This document shows positions 8,985-18,116 of a stretch of 64,000 nt of DNA, one piece after another. The DNA lies in the NCBI GenBank assembly GCA_028280415.1, contig JANQLV010000019.1, positions 161,235 through 225,234 of the forward strand, in the 5' to 3' direction. A program made the position numbers and the translations under genes. Each line of letters starts with the position of its first letter. The first letter of the stretch is position 1. Under the pieces are notes generated by a model. That model had not been told where the DNA came from, searched no databases, and worked only from the letters and a program-made list of their open reading frames with translations. The DNA comes from Saprospiraceae bacterium. GTDB taxonomy: Bacteria > Bacteroidota > Bacteroidia > Chitinophagales > Saprospiraceae.

Positions 8985-10172
8985 ATGTCCCTGAAAGGAA
9001 AAAATATTATCCTTGGAATATCCGGGAGCATAGCCGCTTACAAAACAGCATTCCTAACCAGACTTCTGATCAAGGCAGGGGCTAAGGTGCAAGTGCTAAT
9101 GACACCTGCAGCTACCCATTTTATTGGACCTCTGACACTATCGACCCTTTCCAATCGCCAGGTTCATACAGATGTCAGTTCCGGCGATAGCTGGAATAAT
9201 CATGTAGAATTCGGACTCTGGGCCGATGCTATGCTTATTGCACCGGCCACCGCTACCACCTTAGCAAAACTGGCCAATGGACTGGCAGATAATATTCTGG
9301 TAGCTACCTATCTATCAGCAAAATGTCCGGTGTTTTTTGCTCCGGCTATGGATTTAGATATGTGGAAACACCCTTCTGCTATCCATAATGTCAAAAAATT
9401 GCAGAGCTATGGCAATCATCTCATACCGGTAGGTAGTGGAGAGCTTGCAAGTGGGTTAGTTGGAGCGGGGCGCATGGCGGAGCCAGAAGAGATTTTTGCC
9501 TTTTTAGAGCATTTTTTCCAAAAGGAAAAGGATTTAAACGGAAAAAAAGCAATCGTAACCGCGGGGCCCACCTACGAAGCCATTGATCCGGTGCGATTCC
9601 TTGGAAACCGGTCAACAGGCAAAATGGGTATAGCAATTGCCGAAGAACTCGCTACCAGAGGTGCAAATGTAAGCCTGATTTTGGGACCGAGCCACGAAAA
9701 AGCAGAACACCCGAATATTGAGACAATCAATGTATCTACGGCCGAAGAAATGTACCAGGCCAGTATTCAAAGATTCGACGATTGTGATATTGCAGTACTT
9801 GCCGCTGCCGTTGCGGATTATCGACCGGCCCAGGTTGCCAGCCAAAAAATCAAGAAAAAAGATGGCGATATGTCCATCCAACTGGAACGAACAACTGATA
9901 TTGCCGCATCTTTGGGTAAAACCAAACGTAAAGATCAGATATTAATTGGTTTTGCTCTGGAAACCAATAACGAATTGGAACATGCAAGAAAGAAACGGGA
10001 AAAGAAAAATTTTGATTTTATCGTTTTAAATTCGTTAAATGATAAAGGTGCCGGTTTTGCACACAATACCAATAAAATAAGCCTGGTTTATGGCAATAAG
10101 ACCAGGGATTTTGAGTTAAAAACTAAAAGACAAGTAGCGATTGATATTGTAAATGCTATTGTTGAGTTGTAA
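8985..10172 (+). CDS. coaBC: Bifunctional phosphopantothenoylcysteine decarboxylase/phosphopantothenate-cysteine ligase
   Basis: CoaBC makes 4'-phosphopantetheine from phosphopantothenate and cysteine in coenzyme A synthesis. The N-terminal flavoprotein domain (about residues 1-180) shows the conserved histidine in NHVEFGLWADA, the flavin motif PATATT, and PAMDLDMW in place of the more usual PAMNxxMW. The CoaB domain (about 185-395) starts with VTAGPTYEAIDPVRFLGNRS and has the AAVADYRP motif and a KIKK segment. The length of 395 is typical. The palindrome at 8857-8926 separates it from rpoZ. Confidence 0.97.
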   Translation: MSLKGKNIILGISGSIAAYKTAFLTRLLIKAGAKVQVLMTPAATHFIGPLTLSTLSNRQVHTDVSSGDSWNNHVEFGLWADAMLIAPATATTLAKLANGLADNILVATYLSAKCPVFFAPAMDLDMWKHPSAIHNVKKLQSYGNHLIPVGSGELASGLVGAGRMAEPEEIFAFLEHFFQKEKDLNGKKAIVTAGPTYEAIDPVRFLGNRSTGKMGIAIAEELATRGANVSLILGPSHEKAEHPNIETINVSTAEEMYQASIQRFDDCDIAVLAAAVADYRPAQVASQKIKKKDGDMSIQLERTTDIAASLGKTKRKDQILIGFALETNNELEHARKKREKKNFDFIVLNSLNDKGAGFAHNTNKISLVYGNKTRDFELKTKRQVAIDIVNAIVEL

Positions 10173-10188
10173 TCATAAGTTATCAGTT

Positions 10189-11094
10189 ATGAAAAAATGC
10201 TTTCTACTCATCTGTATATTGATTTCTTTTAAGGCGCTCCAGGCTCAGGAGATGGAGTTTATAGTGAATATTAATACCCCAAAACTACAAACAACCGATC
10301 CCAGAGTATTTGAGACCTTAAAGGAAAGTATGCTCAATTTTTTAAATAATCAAAAATGGACTGCGGATGTTTTTGATCCAAAGGAAAGGATCAAATGTAA
10401 TATTCAGATGACAATTAAAGATGAGCTGGCGGCAAATACCTTTTCTGCCGATTTTGCTATTCAGGCGGTACGTCCGGTATACGGTAGCAGTTATGAAACA
10501 CCGATACTATCGCATGTAGACAAGGATTTTTCTTTTATCTACGAGCAATTTCAGCCGCTTGAGTATACTAAAAATTTATTTGCAGATAATCTTACTTCGT
10601 TTTTATCTTTCTACGTCTATATCATTTTAGGGATGGATTACGATTCTTATTCCCTGTACGGAGGCGAGCCCTATTTTCAAACGGCCAATGATATACTGAA
10701 TACTATCCCGCCATCGGCAGCTCAGGCCTTTCCCGGCTGGCGCTCTTTGGATGGAAACAGAAATCGTTACTGGATTATTGAAAATTTACTCAATCCGAGA
10801 GTTCGGGAATACCGGCAAGCAATGTATGATTATCATCGCCAAAGCCTCGATATCATGTATGAAAATGTAGAAACCGGCCGAGCGATTATGTTGAAATCAC
10901 TTGAAACGCTTTCAAAAGTTAACCGAGCTTATCCCAATTCGATGATTCTGCAAATGTTTAGTAATGCAAAATCAAATGAGATCATTGAAATTTTCAAGAA
11001 GGGTACACGGGAAGAAAAAAGTAAGGTCAGAAGTATTATGGCTAAAATCGACGCTTCTAATGCTTCTAAATATCGTACACAAATAGGACGTTAA
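10189..11094 (+). CDS. porD: Type IX secretion system protein PorD (DUF4835)
   Basis: The 301-residue protein matches the DUF4835 family, now assigned to the T9SS component PorD. The start at 10189 gives a clean signal peptide (MKKCFLL to QAQ); the open frame extends 36 nt further upstream into coaBC, but that part does not look like a signal sequence. Conserved features are EFIVNINTPKLQTTDP near the mature N-terminus, SFYVYIILGMDYDSYS in the middle and the aromatic YRQAMYDYHRQ near residue 220. It is probably periplasmic. It follows coaBC with 16 nt between, the usual Bacteroidota arrangement. Confidence 0.88.
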   Translation: MKKCFLLICILISFKALQAQEMEFIVNINTPKLQTTDPRVFETLKESMLNFLNNQKWTADVFDPKERIKCNIQMTIKDELAANTFSADFAIQAVRPVYGSSYETPILSHVDKDFSFIYEQFQPLEYTKNLFADNLTSFLSFYVYIILGMDYDSYSLYGGEPYFQTANDILNTIPPSAAQAFPGWRSLDGNRNRYWIIENLLNPRVREYRQAMYDYHRQSLDIMYENVETGRAIMLKSLETLSKVNRAYPNSMILQMFSNAKSNEIIEIFKKGTREEKSKVRSIMAKIDASNASKYRTQIGR

Positions 11095-11115
11095 AAGGAA
11101 TGTTAATTATATCCT

Positions 11116-11153
11116 AAAAAAGTGTAGGTGGTACTCCCGCTTACACTTTTTTT
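11116..11153 (+). terminator. Rho-independent terminator after porD
   Basis: AAAAAAGTGTA (11116-11126) pairs with TACACTTTTTT (11142-11152) and is followed by further T. It lies just past the porD stop and probably ends the bamD-rpoZ-coaBC-porD unit. Confidence 0.88.
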
Positions 11154-11268
11154 ATAACTATTCGCATTTTAATATAGTTATAATAATAGGTAAAGGATGC
11201 TAATTTACCTAAAATGATCAACTTTGCAAGCGAGCATAAATTGATTGGTTGAATTTAATTTTTTGCAC

Positions 11269-12942
11269 ATGAAAGTATATCCTTTTTTATACCGAACCCC
11301 GGGTGCTTTAAGCACAAGTTTCCTCTTGAGCACCTTATTTTTAATCCTGTTCTCCATACAAGGGCTTGCTCAAGCAGATATCGTTCCGGCAAGGATTGAC
11401 TGGGGACCCGAATTTGAAGAACCCAATAATTCTTTTATTAGCAAAGTTATCCCAGCCGGAAAAAACTTTTATGCTATTCGCCATAAAATGAAATCGGGCA
11501 TTATTGCCGGAAACAGAAAAGTTTTTATTGAAAAATTCAATGAAAATATGGATCTGGTAAAATCTCAGGATATTAATCTTAGCTATAAAAACAAGCAACT
11601 GAATTTTGAGGATATGATCATCATCAATAATAATCTTTTTCTGCTTTCCTCTTTTCACAATAAAGCCAAGAAAAAGAACTACCTGTTTTCCCAGATGATC
11701 AATATGAGAACCCTTAATGCCGGTAGAACCTTGAAAAAGCTCGGCGAGATTGAGACCAAGGGTATTAACCGAACCGGCAGCTTTGGAATCAATATATCAA
11801 GAGACAGTTCAAAAGTTTTAATTTATAACGAACTCCCTTACAAAAAGGGCAAACCCGAGCGATTTTCCCTCAAGGTCTATAATGATAATTTTGACGAAGT
11901 ATGGAGTCGGAATATTCGACTGCCATATAATGATGATAAGTTTGCCGTAGAGGAATACCGGGTCGACAAAGATGGAAATGTCTATATGCTTGGGGTAATT
12001 TATGAAGATAAAAGCCGCCGCCGCCGGAGAGGCAGACCTACTTACCAATATGTCATTTTAGCTTATACCGCTGATGGAGGAGATGCAGAAAGATATAAAA
12101 TCGATCTGAGAGATAAATTCATCACCGATCTTACTTTCAGAGTTGCTGATGATGGAAATCTGGTTTGTTCCGGTTTCTTTTCCGAAAAGGGCAATTATAG
12201 TATCAAAGGCACTTACTTTTTCCGCCTCGATCCGACTTCCAAAGAAATCTACAACCGAAATTTAAAAGAGTTTAATTTTGAATTCGTTACCGATTTTATG
12301 TCCGACCGGAAAAAAGAAAAAGCCCGAAAAGCTAAAAGAGAAGGTGATACCCGAAAAGAAGCAGAGCTATATAGTTACTCTCTGGACCGTCTGGTGCTAC
12401 GCAATGATGGAGGCGCATTGTTGATTGCTGAGCAATACTTTGTTCAGCAAAGAGATAATTCGTTTAATAATTTTAATGGTCCTTTTGGTTTTAACAATTT
12501 TAATCAGGTCGGAACCGGCATTGATTTCCATTATCATTATAACGACATTATTATCGTGAATATCCGGCCTGACGGAGAAATAGAATGGGCAAGCCGTATT
12601 CCGAAACGCCAGGAAACCGTCAATGACGGAGGCTATTATTCCTCCTATTCCATGTCGATTGTTCGGGACAAGATATTTTTTGTCTTCAATGACAATGCAA
12701 GAAATTATCAGAGCAATCGCAGAGCGGAACGGATATATAATTTTAATGGCAATCGATCTATCATTGCCCTGGCTGCTGTTTCCAGAGATGGTAGCGTAGA
12801 AACCTATCCCCTGTTTAGTAACCGGGAAGCAGGAACTTTAACCCGACCAAAGATATGTAAACAGACTGGTCGAAGTAAAATGGTTATCTATGGGGAAAGA
12901 GGCCGTAGATATCGCTTTGCCAATCTGGAATTTATTAATTAG
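11269..12942 (+). CDS. Secreted protein of unknown function, beta-rich
   Basis: I do not recognise this 557-residue protein. The start at 11269 is chosen because it begins a signal peptide that ends near LAQAD (about residue 34); the frame also stays open to 11245. The mature part is rich in beta-strand patterns with repeated DxxGNxYxLG and DGGALLIAEQYF blades, so a beta-propeller-like fold is possible. A basic segment SRRRRRGRPTYQ occurs near residue 255, and FNNFNGPFGFNNFNQ near 405 is Asn/Phe-rich. There is no T9SS sorting domain, so it probably stays in the periplasm or at the outer membrane. Confidence 0.75.
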   Translation: MKVYPFLYRTPGALSTSFLLSTLFLILFSIQGLAQADIVPARIDWGPEFEEPNNSFISKVIPAGKNFYAIRHKMKSGIIAGNRKVFIEKFNENMDLVKSQDINLSYKNKQLNFEDMIIINNNLFLLSSFHNKAKKKNYLFSQMINMRTLNAGRTLKKLGEIETKGINRTGSFGINISRDSSKVLIYNELPYKKGKPERFSLKVYNDNFDEVWSRNIRLPYNDDKFAVEEYRVDKDGNVYMLGVIYEDKSRRRRRGRPTYQYVILAYTADGGDAERYKIDLRDKFITDLTFRVADDGNLVCSGFFSEKGNYSIKGTYFFRLDPTSKEIYNRNLKEFNFEFVTDFMSDRKKEKARKAKREGDTRKEAELYSYSLDRLVLRNDGGALLIAEQYFVQQRDNSFNNFNGPFGFNNFNQVGTGIDFHYHYNDIIIVNIRPDGEIEWASRIPKRQETVNDGGYYSSYSMSIVRDKIFFVFNDNARNYQSNRRAERIYNFNGNRSIIALAAVSRDGSVETYPLFSNREAGTLTRPKICKQTGRSKMVIYGERGRRYRFANLEFIN

Positions 12943-12991
12943 GTTTGGGACATGGGGCAGACTTCAAAAACCTCATACTCCAAACCTAATT
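12937..12991. repeat. Palindrome around the 3' end of the unknown secreted gene
   Basis: AATTAGGTTTGG (12937-12948) and CCAAACCTAATT (12980-12991) are perfect 12-nt arms with a 31-nt spacer. The inner flanks ATGGGG and CCTCAT continue the pairing imperfectly. The left arm includes the stop codon region of the gene ending at 12942. No poly-T tail follows. Confidence 0.8.
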
Positions 12992-13012
12992 CTTAACAAC
13001 ACTTGAATAACA

Positions 13013-13579
13013 TTGAAACGGATAGCCATTTTTGCCTCGGGTACAGGAAGTAATGCCCGAAAGATAGTTGAATATTTTAAAGATCATCCAAAAATCGAGG
13101 TAAGCCTTATTGTTTCCAATAATAAGGAAGCCAAAGTTTTAGATATGGCACATCGCCATAATATCCCAACAATGATCCTAAACAAGGCACTTTTAAAGGA
13201 TCGGGATTACATTTTAGAAAAATTTTCCATATTTCCTATCGATTTTATTGTATTGGCGGGTTTTTTGCTACTTGTACCTAAATATCTGGTGGATGCTTTT
13301 CCCAAAAACATCGTAAACATTCACCCGGCCCTACTCCCCAAGTACGGAGGAAAAGGGATGTACGGGATGAATGTACACAAAGCCGTCAAAGATTCAGGAG
13401 AGCGTGAAACAGGTATCACCATCCATTATGTAAATGAGCATTACGACGAAGGTGGTATCATCTTTCAGGCTTCTTGCCCGGTACTCCCAGAGGATTCACC
13501 AGAAACTATTGCAAAGAATGTTTTAAAGTTGGAGCATGAGTTTTTTGCAAAGACAATTGAAAACGTTCTGCTGGATTGA
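13013..13579 (+). CDS. purN: Phosphoribosylglycinamide formyltransferase
   Basis: PurN formylates glycinamide ribonucleotide with 10-formyl-tetrahydrofolate in purine synthesis. The 188-residue protein has the N-terminal nucleotide loop ASGTGSNA, the catalytic NIHPALLP (Asn and His) and the aspartate in NEHYDEGG. The start codon is TTG: an in-frame TGA lies at 13004-13006, and the first strand KRIAIFASG begins right after the TTG, so no ATG start is available. A hairpin (13579-13585 with 13620-13626) at the 3' end may act as a weak terminator. Confidence 0.96.
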   Translation: MKRIAIFASGTGSNARKIVEYFKDHPKIEVSLIVSNNKEAKVLDMAHRHNIPTMILNKALLKDRDYILEKFSIFPIDFIVLAGFLLLVPKYLVDAFPKNIVNIHPALLPKYGGKGMYGMNVHKAVKDSGERETGITIHYVNEHYDEGGIIFQASCPVLPEDSPETIAKNVLKLEHEFFAKTIENVLLD

Positions 13580-13790
13580 AACCCGGTTCGAATTTTAATC
13601 TTTGAAAAATAATTGAAAACGGGTTTTAACTGTAAACGCTCATATTTAGGAATACTCAAAACGGACATATCGTCGACTTCAAAGCTATTGTTCGCACTGT
13701 TATAAAATGGCCCTGCTTTCACAAAGAAAGCCGATCAATAGCCATAAGTGAAGCGATTTTGAGTAGTATTAAAAACAAAATTTTTCGAAG

Positions 13791-15869
13791 ATGATCCTAC
13801 GGATTTTATTAGCAGCATGCTGCTTGTACCTCTCTTTCCCCATACTCGCTCAGGACGGCAATTGGAAAAAACTTTCCAAATCTGCTGATCAACTTTACGC
13901 TACCGGAAATTACGAAGAAGCCGCTAATTATTACCTGGAAGCTTATAAAAGCAAACCTGCCAAATATGGTTTTTTGTATCAGGTAGCAGATTGCTATACC
14001 CAATTGCGATATTACAGCAAAGCTGCTCAGTTTTACAAAGAGTTAGTTGGTAAAAAAGAATTTCCGCTGGCAGGCTTCCAATACGCTCAAGCACTTAAGC
14101 AAAGTGGAGAACATGAAGCTGCCATCGTCGCTTTCAAAAGCTTTTTGGTGAATTATAAAGGGGAGAACAGCAATGAGTATATCAAGACCATCAAAACAGA
14201 AATTGAAGGCTGTGAATACGCAATTTCGGAACAGGCTATGCAAGAAAAATGGATTGTGGAACATTTGGGAGCAAACATCAATACGATGGCGGATGAAATA
14301 GCCCCTTTACCTTTCGATGATGGTATTCTGTATTTTTCATCGACTATGGAAGGATTTACCAAAATCTATCGCTCACATATTCAAAATGGTGAATGGTCCA
14401 AAGCTGTACTACCTCAGTTCCCCGGTTTTAAAGATCAACATGTTTGCCACGGAACTTTTACACCGGATAACCAAAGGTTCTATTTTACACTCTGTAATAA
14501 TACGGAATTTGATGTAGTCGATGCAAAATGCGATATCTACGTTACTGTTCGTCAAAACAGTGAATGGAGTAGCCCTCGTAAATTGAGAGATTATGTAAAA
14601 CTGGAAGGAACTACCGCGACACATCCTTTTGTCATGTTCGACGGAAATACAGAAGTACTTTATTTTTCTTCAGACCGCAAAGGCGGAAAAGGGGGGATGG
14701 ATATTTGGTTTATGACCCGGCATGTGGATAGTCCCGAATATGATTTTACCCTTCCCAAAAATGCGGGAAACAACGTAAATACTTCAGGCGATGAAATCAC
14801 GCCTTTCTACGATGACGATGAAGGTATGCTTTACTACAGCTCAAATGGCCATGCTTCCATTGGAGGTTTTGACGTTTTTAAGTCCATGGGGAGTATGTCT
14901 AAATTTTCTCAGGCTCAGAATCTGGGGAAACCTATCAATTCCAGTGCAGATGATTATTATTTTGTACTAAACGGATCAAAAACAGCCGGTTTTTTCGCCT
15001 CTAACCGAACACATGGTTCAGAGAAAATCACTACTGATAATGATGACCTCTTCCATTTTACAACACCCGTTAAAGAAATTTTTGCCAGTGGAAATGTCTA
15101 TGACAAGAGCAATAATTCCATTATCAAAGATGTGCAGGTTATTTTATACGAAGTAAAAGATTCGGGTAAAAGAAGACTTCTGCAGTCGATAATTGCAAAT
15201 AATGGAAGTTATCAATTTTCTTTAATCCCAGAGCGTAATTTTGAGGTCGAAGTCATCAAAGAAGCGTATGACATTGCATCCTTCAAGTTCAATACTTTTG
15301 CGTTTGATCCGGATAAAGAATATGGAAAATCGGTATACCTGGAAAAGGAAGTAATGGCATCTAAAATGGATGAACCCGTTTTTAATGAAGAAGCTTCGAC
15401 GGCAAGCATTGAGACGGTAATCGATTCCAGTCCTGTGCTCACCAAACAGAAAACAGAAAAAATTCAGGTAGAAAGAATAGCTACAGAGACTTCCGATACT
15501 TCAGAAGATTTCGGTAGTTTCCAAACGGAAGTAGAACCAGAACCAGAGCCGGTTGTAAAAGAGACTTATGTCAATTCTTATTACAAAGGTATGGAAGTCA
15601 CAACCAGCGCGCCCAAGTCAAAGGGTGTCTATTACAAAGTCCAAATTTCTACTGCCGGAACATTTAATGAAAGCGATCCGATGTTTGATAGTTTAAAAGG
15701 TTTGGGGCTCTTCCATACCGAGAAGATCGAAGCCAAAGGATGGATTCGCATTTTACTTTCCGAATATCCAAATCTCCGTGAAGCAAGAGAAATTGTGGAA
15801 GAAGCCCGAATCAGTGGTTTTCCGGAAGCATTCATTGTAAAGTATCGCAATGGAAAGCGGTTGAATTAA
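13791..15869 (+). CDS. PorE-like periplasmic protein with TPR, PD40 propeller, carboxypeptidase regulatory-like and SPOR domains
   Basis: The 692-residue protein has a signal peptide (residues 1-20). TPR repeats follow at about 25-150 (for example YATGNYEEAANYYLEAYKS). A WD40-like PD40 propeller lies at about 160-430, with LYFSSDRKGGKGGMDIW. A carboxypeptidase regulatory-like domain is at about 430-515 (ASGNVYDKSNNSIIKDVQV), then an acidic linker, then a SPOR-like domain at about 612-690 (VYYKVQISTAG). The T9SS protein PorE has the same order but ends in an OmpA-type peptidoglycan-binding domain. SPOR also binds peptidoglycan, so a PorE-like anchoring role is a reasonable inference. Confidence 0.82.
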   Translation: MILRILLAACCLYLSFPILAQDGNWKKLSKSADQLYATGNYEEAANYYLEAYKSKPAKYGFLYQVADCYTQLRYYSKAAQFYKELVGKKEFPLAGFQYAQALKQSGEHEAAIVAFKSFLVNYKGENSNEYIKTIKTEIEGCEYAISEQAMQEKWIVEHLGANINTMADEIAPLPFDDGILYFSSTMEGFTKIYRSHIQNGEWSKAVLPQFPGFKDQHVCHGTFTPDNQRFYFTLCNNTEFDVVDAKCDIYVTVRQNSEWSSPRKLRDYVKLEGTTATHPFVMFDGNTEVLYFSSDRKGGKGGMDIWFMTRHVDSPEYDFTLPKNAGNNVNTSGDEITPFYDDDEGMLYYSSNGHASIGGFDVFKSMGSMSKFSQAQNLGKPINSSADDYYFVLNGSKTAGFFASNRTHGSEKITTDNDDLFHFTTPVKEIFASGNVYDKSNNSIIKDVQVILYEVKDSGKRRLLQSIIANNGSYQFSLIPERNFEVEVIKEAYDIASFKFNTFAFDPDKEYGKSVYLEKEVMASKMDEPVFNEEASTASIETVIDSSPVLTKQKTEKIQVERIATETSDTSEDFGSFQTEVEPEPEPVVKETYVNSYYKGMEVTTSAPKSKGVYYKVQISTAGTFNESDPMFDSLKGLGLFHTEKIEAKGWIRILLSEYPNLREAREIVEEARISGFPEAFIVKYRNGKRLN

Positions 15870-15893
15870 GCTTCAATATATTCGAAATTTGGT

Positions 15894-15939
15894 ATCAGGT
15901 ATTGGGTCTTAAGTTTTTCGAGATCGCCCAATACCTGAT
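15894..15939. repeat. Palindrome downstream of the PorE-like gene
   Basis: ATCAGGTATTGGG (15894-15906) and CCCAATACCTGAT (15927-15939) are perfect 13-nt arms with a 20-nt loop. Pairing extends about three more bases with one mismatch. A further partial copy, CCCAATGCCTAACACCTGAC, follows directly at 15941-15960. It lies between convergent genes and lacks a T tract. Confidence 0.85.
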
Positions 15940-16047
15940 CCCCAATGCCTAACACCTGACTAATAGCGCTTCAATTCCCCACTGGTTCTTAAACAAAATC
16001 CGGGATGATTGATACACATGCGCCATTTTCCAAAACGACCTAGAGGG

Positions 16048-16899
16048 CTAGCCTTTTTCCTTGATTACCAATAATGGAATGTTAGTATGCATTGCCATCC
16101 TTTGAGTGTAGCTACTATGGAAAATAGATTCAAAAAAGCTACGTTTGGGTTTATACATGACTAATATATTGATGCCTTGATTTTCAATGAAGTTATTCAT
16201 GTCTTTCACTTTATCTTCCACAGGCAAGTCATAGAATGTTATATTTAAGCCCGGAGCCGTTTCCGCAAAATAGGCTTCCAGCTCTTTAATTTTATCCTCT
16301 TTACGGACCTGCTTTTCATTGAAATGGACGCATTTGATTTCAGGCTGAAACGGTTTAAAGAGCTTTATCGTTCTCCATAACTCGAATGGGTCCGAGCTTG
16401 AAAAATCAGTTGCATATGCCAATTTAATTTTCTTTGAAAATTCAACCTTTTCAGGTATTACAATGACCGGGCAGGGAGCATTTTTCAGAACATTGGACGC
16501 CACGCTCCCCAGGTATTTATCCAAAGTGCTATTCTCCCCTTGTGTTCCCATTACAATATAGTCAACCTGGTTTATTACGGCTTCTTCACTAATGGTAGCT
16601 TCGACTTTTCCCATCTTGATAATGGTTGGGATTGATGGTTTTTTATCAAGAGAGTCATAAACAGCTTCCGTTGCCTTTTCAATAGATTTCATCATACGTA
16701 ATCTAGATTGCTTAAGTCGTTCTTCAACCGCCAAGGCTACAGAAGTCGGGTTTTCCATCCCGCTACTATCAAAAGGGGGAACGTTTAATAGCAGTAACTC
16801 TGCTTTGATTCCATCTGCCAATTGCATAGCATAGGCCAAGGCGTTTTCTGAACAAGCTGAAAAATCTAAAGGCACTAATATTTTAATTACTTTTTCCAT
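16048..16899 (-). CDS. Tandem universal stress protein
   Basis: This 283-residue protein contains two UspA-type domains. The N-terminal domain starts with ILVPLDFSACSENAL and keeps the ATP-binding pattern Gx2Gx9GS in GTQGENSTLDKYLGS (about residues 119-133). The C-terminal domain (about 155-283) has the fold's first and last strands but lacks that glycine pattern. It is probably cytoplasmic and nucleotide-binding through one domain only. A second gene of the same architecture lies upstream at 17172, separated by 272 nt with no clear terminator or promoter. Confidence 0.92.
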   Translation of the reverse strand: MEKVIKILVPLDFSACSENALAYAMQLADGIKAELLLLNVPPFDSSGMENPTSVALAVEERLKQSRLRMMKSIEKATEAVYDSLDKKPSIPTIIKMGKVEATISEEAVINQVDYIVMGTQGENSTLDKYLGSVASNVLKNAPCPVIVIPEKVEFSKKIKLAYATDFSSSDPFELWRTIKLFKPFQPEIKCVHFNEKQVRKEDKIKELEAYFAETAPGLNITFYDLPVEDKVKDMNNFIENQGINILVMYKPKRSFFESIFHSSYTQRMAMHTNIPLLVIKEKG

Positions 16900-17171
16900 T
16901 GTATATTTTTTCTAAGGCTATGCGGATAAATTAAATTTTAACCGTATTTCTAAGCAAAATTGAACGCTGTCAATTAAACATGCAGTTAATACAAAAACTG
17001 TACGTATGCTCAATTTGTTTACGAATTCAAAGCGGCCAGGTTTTTATTCACTGGAAAACAGTATCGTATTTTGCAATATAAAATTTAATCCATACGCATT
17101 TTCCCATTGCACGCCTGTTTTTCATCCTTTTCATAGTCTAATACCACAGAATTCCGCTTTTACAGTTTTTG

Positions 17172-17981
17172 CTAATTGTCGGGTAAGACCAGTAGCGGAA
17201 CATTACTGTTATACACCTGGGTTTTTGTAATACTCTTTTGAAAAATCCTTTCCAGAAAACCCTTCTCTCTTCTTATCATACATAATAAATCCCCTTTTTC
17301 CTTTTTAATGAATTCGCTGATGGTTTCATTAACGCTTTTAGACATGGGAATTTCACGATAGATCGTTTCTACCCCCTCAAGTTGCAAATCCATTTTTTGA
17401 GGATCGTTTTTATTAGAACCAGTACTGACATTGAGCAAGGTTACTTTAGCACCGAATCTAGACGCCAGCTTTTGAAGTGGTGCCAAGACATCTTCGGAAA
17501 TCTCATTATTATCTATAGCTAAAACAATGTGTTCGAAAGGAAAAAAAGAATGACCGGGAGGCACTACCAAAACAGGGATTATGGCTGTTTCCAGTGCAGT
17601 CGCTGCAACACTTCCGAAAATAACCTTCTCCAATCCCGAGGCCCCTTTGCTGCCCATCACAATCAAATCTATACCATGCTTTATTACCTTTCTTTTGAAA
17701 AGGGAATATATATTATCCTGCTCTACTTTAATTTGAACCGAAAGCCCCTTTTGTTTTATTCTTTCCATAAACTTTAGCTCCGTCAACTTCATCTCTCGCT
17801 CCACTCGTTTTTTTACAGGCTGTTCATCTTCAGAAAAATCCAAATTATAATCAACTTTGTTGATGTAATAGACATGGTACAGGTAGAGCTCGCTTTTGAA
17901 TCCAGCAGCTATTTCGATAGCGTATTTTAAAGCATTATCCGCAACGGGAGAAAAATCGGTCGGAAATAAAATTTTCTTCAT
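17172..17981 (-). CDS. Tandem universal stress protein
   Basis: The protein has two Usp domains in about 269 residues. I start it at 17981, where KKILFPTDFSPVADNAL begins exactly like other Usp proteins; the open frame extends to 18062 but adds an unrelated hydrophobic stretch. The first domain has the ATP-binding pattern in GSKGASGLEKVIFGS. The second domain ends with VYNSNVPLLVLPDN and has lost the glycine loop. It lies next to another tandem Usp gene and a patatin gene on the same strand. The target process is not indicated by the sequence. Confidence 0.9.
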   Translation of the reverse strand: MKKILFPTDFSPVADNALKYAIEIAAGFKSELYLYHVYYINKVDYNLDFSEDEQPVKKRVEREMKLTELKFMERIKQKGLSVQIKVEQDNIYSLFKRKVIKHGIDLIVMGSKGASGLEKVIFGSVAATALETAIIPVLVVPPGHSFFPFEHIVLAIDNNEISEDVLAPLQKLASRFGAKVTLLNVSTGSNKNDPQKMDLQLEGVETIYREIPMSKSVNETISEFIKKEKGDLLCMIRREKGFLERIFQKSITKTQVYNSNVPLLVLPDN

Positions 17982-18116
17982 CGAGCAAATTTTCCCTAAA
18001 AGTGCCATTATTAATAAAAATCCAAGCTGACGATTGTCAACATTAATACTGATAATCGTCACCTATACGAGCATTCAAGCGCCCAATACTGCACATAAGC
18101 TTATGTTCAACAATAT

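Noticed and set aside
13581..13600. GGTTCGAAT, like the T-loop of a tRNA
   Set aside because: No acceptor stem, anticodon arm or CCA region fits around it; it is part of the hairpin after purN.
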